Assembly (NCBI GenBank): GCA_963785755.1
Contig: CAWAXG010000002.1
Location: 434,001 to 498,000, forward strand
From: JACCXG01 sp963785755
GTDB taxonomy: Bacteria > Acidobacteriota > Vicinamibacteria > Vicinamibacterales > 2-12-FULL-66-21
Length of the DNA stretch: 64,000 nt
Direction: 5' to 3'
Both the position numbers and the translations under genes were made by a program. Positions 7,867 to 14,159 of the stretch are shown here, one piece after another (position 1 is the stretch's first letter; each line of letters begins with the position of its first letter). The notes below the pieces were generated by a model. The model was not told where the DNA came from and did not search any database. It saw only the letters and a program-made list of their open reading frames with translations.

Positions 7867-8418
7867 ATGAGCCGCTGGTTTCGAAAGGCAGCAACCGAAC
7901 CGCTCGCGGTATCGATGGCGAGCATCAAGCTCGGCGATCGCCTGCTGATCGTCGGATCGTCCGACATCGCGCTGATCGCGGCGCTGGCGACGAAGTCCGG
8001 TCTCACTGGTCGAGCCTGCCTCGTTGAGGAAGACGACGCGGTGAGGACGCGCGCGGCGGCAGCCGTCGAACGGGAGGGCGCGCTCATCGAGAGCTTCACG
8101 GCTCCCTTCACGGCGCTGCCGTTCGAGCCGGGCGAGTTCGACGTCGTCGCGATTCGCAACGTGCTCCGCGCGACGCAAGGCGAGCGTCGCGCACAACTCG
8201 CCTCGGAAGCGAGCCGGGTGCTGAGACCCGGCGGCCGCTGCATCGTCATCGACAACGAACGCCACGGGGGGCTCGCCGGGTTGCTGAGGAGCGGGCCCGA
8301 CGAACCACCCGGAGAGAGCGCCGAAGCGACGCTCACAGCAGCTGGTTTCCGTGCAGTACGAACTCTCGCGGAGCGGGAAGGGCTGGCCTTCGTGGAAGGT
8401 GTGAAGCCGGGAAGCTGA
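7867..8418 (+). CDS. Class I SAM-dependent methyltransferase-like protein
   Basis: This 183-residue cytoplasmic protein has the order of motifs of a small Rossmann methyltransferase. These are a motif-I strand (DRLLIVGSSDIALIAALAT), an acidic residue after strand 2 (ACLVEEDD), motif IV (FDVVAIRNVLRAT) and post-motif LRPGGRCIVIDNE. Motif I lacks the usual GxGxG pattern (GSSD instead), so SAM binding is less certain. The ATG at 7867 is chosen because homology begins at once (MSRWFRKA); the reading frame extends 49 codons further up but reads as low-complexity intergenic sequence. A terminator-like hairpin follows at 8423. Confidence 0.65.
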   Translation: MSRWFRKAATEPLAVSMASIKLGDRLLIVGSSDIALIAALATKSGLTGRACLVEEDDAVRTRAAAAVEREGALIESFTAPFTALPFEPGEFDVVAIRNVLRATQGERRAQLASEASRVLRPGGRCIVIDNERHGGLAGLLRSGPDEPPGESAEATLTAAGFRAVRTLAEREGLAFVEGVKPGS

Positions 8419-8422
8419 CGGG

Positions 8423-8460
8423 CGGCCCATCCCCGGTTTTACGAGTCGGGGGGCCGTTTT
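8423..8460 (+). terminator. Rho-independent terminator
   Basis: The stem CGGCC...CCCCG (8423-8427, 8431-8435) pairs with CGGGG+GGCCG (8447-8456) with a three-base bulge, and TTTT follows directly. It starts five bases after the methyltransferase stop and points downstream on the plus strand. Confidence 0.7.
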
Positions 8461-8610
8461 CCTGTCCTGTTTCGAACGTCCGTGTCCTACCGCGACGACA
8501 GCCCGGCCGGGGCCGGAGGGCGCAGGGTTCATCCATTTCGGCCGAAATTGGGGGAAAGACCGCGCGACGCCTGCGGCAAGTCTTTTGCCCTGACGCGTTT
8601 GCTACCAGTC

Positions 8611-9694
8611 ATGTCTCCCAGGACCACGGCGGCGCCGGAACTGTTCACGATTCGCGAAGTCGCGCTGGCGGCTTGCGTCCCGGCGTCCGAGCTTCGCGCG
8701 GTGATTGACGCGGGTGAAGTCGTGATGGTCCGGGACCGGTTCATCGCGTTCGATGACGCCGTCAGGCTGGCGCGAAGGCTTCGCTCGGATGCCGGCGCTG
8801 TCGCGCAGCCGCGGGGACTCTTTGCCCCGCCGCGCCTCTCAGAGCGACCGCGAAGCGTGCCCCTGGCCGCGTCTGGAGCGCTGCACGCCGGGTTGCTGGC
8901 CGTGCTGGTGCTGATCGCTGGTCTGAGCGCGCGGACTGAGCCGACCGAGACCCGGGTCCAGGATTCGGTCCGCCTGGTGTTTCTGTCGACTCCCGGTCCT
9001 GGCGGCGGTGGAGGCGGGGGCGGCCTGCGACAGCCGAAGCCCGCTCCTGTTGCGGAGATTCGTGGAACGAGCAAGCTGCGAAGTCCTGTCACGGTCAGCC
9101 GTCGAGTGGAGCGGGCGGAACCCGAGAAGCGGCTCGAAACACCGCCACCAGCCGTGCCAGAGCCAAAGCCGGATCCGGAGCCGCCGCCACCGCAACCTCA
9201 GCCGACACCGCCCGTCACGGCACCGGTCGTCAGCGCTCCGTCATCGACCGTCGATCGGCCTGGTGTCGTGACCGAGAGCCCGGCCACGGCGCCGAGTCAC
9301 GGCCCCGGGACCGGAGGGGGAACGGGAACCGGAACCGGAAGCGGGAGCGGCGAAGGCAATGGCGCCGGCATCGGCGACGGCTCTATTGCGGGCATCGGCG
9401 GCGGACCGTACCGGCCGGGTGCCGGCATCACCCCTCCTGCTCTCCTCCGAGAGGTGAAGCCGGTCTACACGGAGGACGGCCGCCGCCGCGGAGTCGAGGG
9501 GGAAGTCGGTACTGGAGGTGGTGGTCCGATCGGACGGCACGGTGGGGGCGGTCCAGGTCCTTCGGGGACTCGGCTCTGGCCTCGATCAGCGGGCGGGGGA
9601 CGCCGTGCGTCAGTGGCGGTTCTCGCCGGCTCGACGGTATGGAACGCCCGTGGACGTGCTCGTCGAAGTGGCCGTCGAATTCAGGCTGCGGTAA
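8611..9694 (+). CDS. TonB-like energy transducer with HTH-like N-terminus, frameshifted
   Basis: The N-terminus (residues 11-56, FTIREVALAACVPASELRA then VIDAGEVVMVRDRFIAFDDA) looks like a MerR/excisionase-type winged-helix segment. A transmembrane helix follows at 86-106, then a long Pro/Glu/Lys and Gly-rich periplasmic linker, then a TonB C-terminal domain starting PVYTEDGRRRGVEGEV. One extra G at about 9508 breaks the frame. Reading on from 9509 gives VLEVVVRSDGTVGAVQVL, QRAGDAVRQWRFSPARRYGT and a final VEVAVEFRLR followed by TAA at 9692, exactly the expected TonB fold ending. With the frame restored the protein has about 360 residues. TonB proteins couple the proton gradient to outer-membrane receptors. 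A cytoplasmic DNA-binding-like domain on one is unusual. Confidence 0.75.
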
Positions 9695-9726
9695 CCCGGA
9701 TACAGCGTCTGCAACACAGGTTGGCT

Positions 9727-10449
9727 ATGGATCTGGTACTCGTCACCATAACGGCGATTTCCCTGTTTCTCGCGATCGCGATCGGGCTGGTCGCGTTCAA
9801 GCTGCTGCGGGAAGAACGGCTGCGATCGGAGGCGCGTGTCGCCCTGCTCACCTCTGCCGTCGGCGAACGTCCGCCTCGCGCTGAACGCGATACGACTCCG
9901 CAGCGTGCTGCCCGAGTTCCATCGTCCATCGCGTCGGGTGAATTGTTCGTGGTTGCGGACGACGATTCGCCGTGGCGCCAGCGGTTTGGCGCGGCCCTGG
10001 CGGTGGGCTTGCTGATGGTCCTGGTTGGCTACGGGGTGACCTGGATCTCGTCGTCCCCATCGCCAACACAGGAGGCCGCAGCCACCCCCGGACCGCTCGA
10101 GCTCGTCGCACTCCAGCACGCGTTCGAAGAGGGGACGTTCGTAATCAGCGGAACCGTGATAAACCCGCGCGATGGCGCAGCGGTGGCGCAGCCCTCGGTG
10201 ACCGGGTCCGTCTTTGCGGCGGACGGCAGCCTGCTGGCAACCCAGCGGTCGGCGCTCGATTACGCGACCCTGGCGCCCGGCGACGAATCCGGCTTTGTCA
10301 TCAAGATTCCCGTGAAAGGTGCCGTGAGCCGATATCGTGTAGGCTTTCGGAGGCCGGATGGTTCGGTCATCGCGCACGTCGACCGCCGGACCGATGGATC
10401 GTCCGCACGTAACGCGGCCGATGCGAGGAGCCCGTCATGGCCTCGTTGA
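9727..10449 (+). CDS. Two-helix membrane protein with FxLYD-like domain
   Basis: The 240-residue protein has an N-terminal transmembrane segment (VLVTITAISLFLAIAIGLVAF, about residues 4-24), a cytoplasmic Arg-rich loop, a second transmembrane helix (about 87-107, AALAVGLLMVLVGYGVTWI) and a periplasmic beta-rich domain from about 125. That domain (FVISGTVINPRDGAAV...LDYATLAPGDESGFVIKIP) has the shape of FxLYD/DUF3426 domains, which are Ig-like modules of zinc-ribbon-linked envelope proteins. The ATG at 9727 lies 32 bases after the TonB stop. The open frame extends upstream only because of the TonB frameshift. It overlaps the next gene by 13 bases, so the TonB, FxLYD and VWA genes probably form an operon. 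Confidence 0.7.
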   Translation: MDLVLVTITAISLFLAIAIGLVAFKLLREERLRSEARVALLTSAVGERPPRAERDTTPQRAARVPSSIASGELFVVADDDSPWRQRFGAALAVGLLMVLVGYGVTWISSSPSPTQEAAATPGPLELVALQHAFEEGTFVISGTVINPRDGAAVAQPSVTGSVFAADGSLLATQRSALDYATLAPGDESGFVIKIPVKGAVSRYRVGFRRPDGSVIAHVDRRTDGSSARNAADARSPSWPR

Positions 10450-11633
10450 AATCAATCGCCGTCGCCGCATTCGTCGCAGCCGCCATGGCCGCCGTCATGG
10501 CGCAGGAGCCGAAACAGGATTCGGACAAGCAATCGTTCCGTTTCCGATCCGGCGTCGATCTGATCAACGTCACGGCGACGGTCAGCGACGGCCAGGGCCG
10601 CTTCGTGTCAGGCCTGAAGCAGGAAGACTTCCGGATCTACGAGGACGGCCAGCAGCGGCCGATCACGCACTTCACGAGCGAGCGCGTTCCGGTCAGCCTC
10701 GGGATCGTGCTCGACACGAGCGGCAGCATGGAGGGGGAGAAGATCCTCGCCGCCAAGCAGGCGCTCCAGCACCTGCTGTTCGATCTGCTCGGCCGTGAGG
10801 ATGAAGTCTTTCTCTACCGCTTCGACAACAAGCCGCGCAAGGTGCACGGCTGGACGACGGATCGCGAAAGCATCTGGTCCGAGCTGCGACGGATTCAACC
10901 CAACGGCGCAACGACCCTCTATGATGCGATAGCGGAGACGCTGCCGGTGGTGGCGACGGGGAGGCACCGCAAGAAGGCGCTCCTGATCATTTCGGACGGC
11001 AACGACACGAACAGCTACACGCGGATCAGTGAATTGAAAGCCCTGATTCACGAATCCGAGACGCTGGTCTATGCGATCGGGATCGACGGGTTCGCATACC
11101 GGACATCGCAGCCGGCGCAGCAACCGTGGTACTCGACGGTGTATTCGTCGGTGTATTCGTCGGTGTCCTCCGTGCTGGCACAGCGCCGGCCCGGTCCGCG
11201 GCCTCGTCCCTTCCCCATCCCGATGCCACGGCCCGGCAGTCCTGGAGGACCTGGCTCCGATCCCAGAGGACGACCGCGTCCCCCGATGCCGGATCCACGA
11301 GGACCCGTCACGGATCCGCGCGACCCGCGGACTGTCCCCGGGTATCCTCCGTCGGTGCCTGGCGTCGGCGGCAGGCGCGGCGACGAGCCGGTGAACGTCG
11401 GTGTGCTGCGCGACATCACCGAACATAGCGGCGGCCGGGCGGAAATCATCCGCAATCCGCGCGACCTCGATCGCGCGACCAGCAGCATCGCCGACGAATT
11501 GAGCAAGCAGTATTCCCTCGGCTATCCGGCCGCCAGCCAGCGGGACGGACGCTGGCATGCGATCCGCGTCGAAGTGATCGACAACTCCTCGTACGTCGTT
11601 CGAGCACGCAGGGGGTACGTCGCGACGCCCTGA
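10437..11633 (+). CDS. VWFA-related acidobacterial domain protein, secreted
   Basis: The 398-residue protein has a signal peptide (SIAVAAFVAAAMAAVMAQ). A short beta-domain typical of the VWFA-related acidobacterial family (TIGR03436-like) follows: FRSGVDLINVTATVSDG, then FVSGLKQEDFRIYEDGQ. Then comes a von Willebrand A domain. The MIDAS metal motif DTSGS is intact at 93-97, with a later Thr (GATTLYDA) and Asp (ISDGNDT) in the expected places. A Pro/Arg/Gly-rich insert at about 250-320 interrupts the end of the VWA domain and contains a short VYSSVYSS duplication. Function is unknown. Such proteins are abundant in Acidobacteriota and probably bind partners in the periplasm or outside the cell. 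Confidence 0.85.
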   Translation: MASLKSIAVAAFVAAAMAAVMAQEPKQDSDKQSFRFRSGVDLINVTATVSDGQGRFVSGLKQEDFRIYEDGQQRPITHFTSERVPVSLGIVLDTSGSMEGEKILAAKQALQHLLFDLLGREDEVFLYRFDNKPRKVHGWTTDRESIWSELRRIQPNGATTLYDAIAETLPVVATGRHRKKALLIISDGNDTNSYTRISELKALIHESETLVYAIGIDGFAYRTSQPAQQPWYSTVYSSVYSSVSSVLAQRRPGPRPRPFPIPMPRPGSPGGPGSDPRGRPRPPMPDPRGPVTDPRDPRTVPGYPPSVPGVGGRRGDEPVNVGVLRDITEHSGGRAEIIRNPRDLDRATSSIADELSKQYSLGYPAASQRDGRWHAIRVEVIDNSSYVVRARRGYVATP

Positions 11634-11636
11634 CCG

Positions 11637-12413
11637 GTGCTGGGTGCTGAGATATCATCCCTTCCCGTGCAGGTGTACGCGGCGGCGATAGGTCTCAGTG
11701 TGCTCGGCAGTCTCGGCGGTCTCCTCACGGCGTCGGCGTTCCTGCTGCTCGGTGACGCCTTGCGCGTCCGGCTGGTTCCCTGGCTGATCAGCTATGCGGT
11801 CGGCACCTTGCTCGGCGTGGCGCTGCTGGCGCTGTTGCCCGAGGCGCTGGAAGTGCTGAAGCCGACCGTAGCGCTCGGAACGCTCCTCGCCGGCGTGCTC
11901 ACGTTCTTTCTGCTCGAAAAGCTCGTGCTCTGGCGCCACTGCCACGACTCGCACGAATGCGAGGTTCACACGAGCAGCGCCGCTTCGCTGGTCATCATCG
12001 GCGACGCCTTTCACACGTTCGTGGATGGAGCGGTGATTGCCGCCGCCGTCATCACGTCGATCCCGCTGGGCATCACGACCGCGCTGGCCGTCGCCGCCCA
12101 CGAGATTCCACAGGAGGTGGGCGACGTGGCGATTCTTCTACGAGCGGGCTACACACGCGCGAGGGCCTTCACCGTGAACATCGTCGCTGCCCTGGGCGGC
12201 GTGCTCGGCGCGCTTGGAATGCTGCTGGCGTCGCAGTCGCTGCCCGACGTGCTGCCGTTCGTCTTGAGCTTCGCAGCCGGCAGCTTCCTCTATGTCGCGA
12301 TGTCCGACCTCATACCGGATCTGCATCACGGCGGGCTGCAGGGCGGTCCCGCCAAGCAGCTGCTCCTCATCGGCTTCGGAATCCTGACCATCGTATTGTT
12401 GGAGGCGCTCTAG
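11637..12413 (+). CDS. ZIP-family divalent metal transporter
   Basis: This 258-residue inner-membrane protein has about eight hydrophobic segments and moves zinc or related divalent cations. The metal-transport helices carry the hallmark residues: DAFHTFVDGAVIAAAV in TM4 and ALAVAAHEIPQEVGDVAIL in TM5. A histidine-rich loop, WRHCHDSHECEVH, precedes TM4. The GTG at 11637, three bases after the VWA stop, gives the longest product; a GTG at 11667 is an alternative. The TAG stop lies inside the first stem of the structured repeat R1. Confidence 0.88.
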   Translation: MLGAEISSLPVQVYAAAIGLSVLGSLGGLLTASAFLLLGDALRVRLVPWLISYAVGTLLGVALLALLPEALEVLKPTVALGTLLAGVLTFFLLEKLVLWRHCHDSHECEVHTSSAASLVIIGDAFHTFVDGAVIAAAVITSIPLGITTALAVAAHEIPQEVGDVAILLRAGYTRARAFTVNIVAALGGVLGALGMLLASQSLPDVLPFVLSFAAGSFLYVAMSDLIPDLHHGGLQGGPAKQLLLIGFGILTIVLLEAL

Positions 12414-12547
12414 CGAGGCTGCGCCTCAGACCCTCGAGGCTCCGCCTCGCTAGGTCACATTGTTTGGTAACGCCGCGCTGACGCGCGGACGGCCTTGACC
12501 GAAACTTGACTCAAATGCTCAGAATCGAGCCGGTCAAGGCCTCTAGA
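12410..12547 (+). repeat. Structured repeat R1 (three hairpins), copy 1 of 2
   Basis: Hairpin 1 has stem CTAGCGAGGC/GCCTCGCTAG (12410-12419, 12444-12453) with a nested GCCTC/GAGGC stem. Hairpin 2 is CCGCGC-TGAC-GCGCGG at 12473-12488. Hairpin 3 pairs GGCCTTGACCG (12491-12501) with CGGTCAAGGCC (12531-12541) around a loop containing ACTTGACTCAAATGC. A second copy, in reverse orientation, is at 61186-61328, with compensatory changes in stems 2 and 3. It overlaps the ZIP stop codon and fills most of the 327-base gap up to the BON-domain gene. The rest of the gap (12548-12740) shows only a Shine-Dalgarno site for the next gene. Confidence 0.85.
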
Positions 12548-12740
12548 GCGCGCCAGCCACGGTTCCGGTGTCCTCCCCGATCTGTCCGAGGACATCGGAG
12601 GCTTCGAAAACACACCAAGACACCAGCAAAACGCCGTATTTTCGCGTGCTTCTCCTGGCACCGGCTTTGCCTCTTGACGAGGTGTGAAACCAGGCCAGGC
12701 CTGGAGCCGCACCACACGAGCGGCTCGGAGGAAAAGTTCC

Positions 12741-13259
12741 ATGAAGTTCAGGTTGATCGTCGCGTCCGTGATCGCGACGCTCGCACTCGCCAGCGGAGCC
12801 GCCGCGCAGGATCGTCGCGACCAGCGGCTCGCCGACGAGATCTCGGCAAGCGTGCGCCGCTATCCGCAATTCACCATCTTCGACGACGTCAGCGGCCACG
12901 TCGAAGACGGCGTCGTAGTGCTGACCGGCAAGGTCACGATGCCCTACAAGAAGACGGCGATCGAGCGCGCAGTCGCCCGCATCGACGGCGTCCGCGAGGT
13001 GCAGAGCGTCATCACCATTCTTCCGGTATCGAACTATGACGACGATTTGCGCCGGCGGGTGGCGCGCGCCATCTACGGCAGCCCTTCGTTCTGGACCTAC
13101 GCGGCGATGGCGAATCCCCCGATTCACATCATCGTGGAGAACGGACGGGTGACGCTGACCGGTGTCGTGAACAGCAGCATCGAGCGCGCCATGGCTCGCT
13201 CGCTGGCCACGGGATTGGGTGAGCTCTCGGTCGTCAACGAGTTGAGAACCGATCGGTAA
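12741..13259 (+). CDS. Periplasmic protein with two BON domains
   Basis: The 172-residue protein has a Sec signal peptide (KFRLIVASVIATLALASGAAAQ). Two BON domains follow, each with the conserved internal pattern: DEISASVRRYPQFTIF..GVVVLTGKVTMP, and LRRRVARAIYG..IHIIVENGRVTLTGVV with a final SVVNELRT. BON domains bind phospholipid or envelope surfaces (OsmY, DolP families), so a role in envelope stress tolerance is likely but unproven. The ATG at 12741 is supported by GGAGGA nine bases upstream; the in-frame ATG at 12684 would bury the signal peptide. A strong terminator hairpin follows. Confidence 0.88.
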   Translation: MKFRLIVASVIATLALASGAAAQDRRDQRLADEISASVRRYPQFTIFDDVSGHVEDGVVVLTGKVTMPYKKTAIERAVARIDGVREVQSVITILPVSNYDDDLRRRVARAIYGSPSFWTYAAMANPPIHIIVENGRVTLTGVVNSSIERAMARSLATGLGELSVVNELRTDR

Positions 13260-13267
13260 GTCAGCGG

Positions 13268-13299
13268 GCAGGGAAGCTGGAAGAGCTCAGCTTCCCTGC
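13268..13299. terminator. Bidirectional terminator hairpin between convergent genes
   Basis: A perfect 12-bp stem GCAGGGAAGCTG (13268-13279) / CAGCTTCCCTGC (13288-13299) has an eight-base loop. It sits between the BON-domain gene (ends 13259) and the convergent membrane-protein gene, overlapping the latter's last codons. There is no long T-run on either side, so termination may be only partly intrinsic. Confidence 0.6.
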
Positions 13300-14105
13300 T
13301 TCTTCCCGGGATCTTTCCCTTTGCGCAAAATCAGCCAGATGAATCCGAGCAGCGTCAGCACGGCCGCGAGAAACGCGCCGCTGAACAGCCAGAGCGTGAG
13401 ATAGAGAATCGACCGGCTTTCCATCCGGACTTCGGCCTTCACCTCACGCCCCTCGAGACGGTCGGCGAGATGTTGTTCCCAGGCGAGGATGTTGCCGCGA
13501 TGAACGCCGGCGGGTTCGTCCTTCTCGATATCCCGCGCGTTGTGATCGACGATCCGGCTCGGAAAGTGCACGCGGAACGCGACCAGCTCGCGGCCATCCC
13601 AGCCGAAGTTCTTGAGCGTGCCCGGCTTGAGTGCCGAGGGTCCGACGATCTGGCGGAAGAGATGCTCGCCGTTCCCCGGCGTGAACTCGTACCGCGACCA
13701 GGCGAATGGCGCGGCTTGAGAGAGGCGCCGGATGTCGGCGATGTCCAGATTGATCTGCACGAACTGACGGCCGCGCCGGCGCCACGGCCGCGGCACGCTG
13801 ACCACCCGCGACACCGGCGACTCGTACGCGGCGCGCACGCGATCGCGGTCGACGGTCGCTGCCTGCGGATCGAGATCCAGACCGCGCAGGGCGACGAGCG
13901 CCGCGATCGACGTGTTGACCGTCAACCTGGCGGATCCGTCGAGCGCGATTGTCAGGTCCTCTTCGTACTCGTACCGCTTGCCAAAGACGTCGGTTAAGCT
14001 CGAGCGAAACCAGAAAATCCCGGCGACGACGATGAACGCGGTGATACCCAACGTCCACTTCGCGCGCGCGGTTCGTCGCGGCCGCGCGCCACCCACGGAG
14101 ACCAT
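13287..14105 (-). CDS. Membrane-anchored hypothetical protein with periplasmic domain
   Basis: The 272-residue protein has an N-terminal basic segment and transmembrane helix (KWTLGITAFIVVAGIFWF, about 17-35) and a roughly 200-residue external domain. That domain begins YEYEEDLTIALDGSARLTVNTSIAAL, suggesting a beta-sandwich. A second helix follows near 240-262 (LWLFSGAFLAAVLTLLGFIWLIL), then a lysine-rich cytoplasmic tail. I do not recognise the family. The external domain has several Trp/Arg positions (FAWSRYEFTPGNGEHLF; NFGWDGRELVAFRVHFPS) that look conserved. The ATG at 14105 is used; the open frame continues upstream only through the antisense of polA. It is divergent from polA across 54 bases. 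Confidence 0.65.
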   Translation of the reverse strand: MVSVGGARPRRTARAKWTLGITAFIVVAGIFWFRSSLTDVFGKRYEYEEDLTIALDGSARLTVNTSIAALVALRGLDLDPQAATVDRDRVRAAYESPVSRVVSVPRPWRRRGRQFVQINLDIADIRRLSQAAPFAWSRYEFTPGNGEHLFRQIVGPSALKPGTLKNFGWDGRELVAFRVHFPSRIVDHNARDIEKDEPAGVHRGNILAWEQHLADRLEGREVKAEVRMESRSILYLTLWLFSGAFLAAVLTLLGFIWLILRKGKDPGKKQGS

Positions 14106-14159
14106 TCGCCGAATGATATACTGACTTTTCTCACAGGTTTTTGACCTCCCGCCCAGACG

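Noticed and set aside
8482..10449. A single 655-residue protein combining TonB and the FxLYD-like protein
   Set aside because: The region after 9508 is out of frame. The intact TonB ending is in the other frame and the second gene has its own ATG at 9727.
11126..11185. Tandem GTGTATTCGTCG units in the VWA gene, considered as a phase-variable repeat
   Set aside because: Only two to three imperfect 12-base units, keeping the frame. They encode a short Ser/Tyr/Val duplication in a flexible insert.
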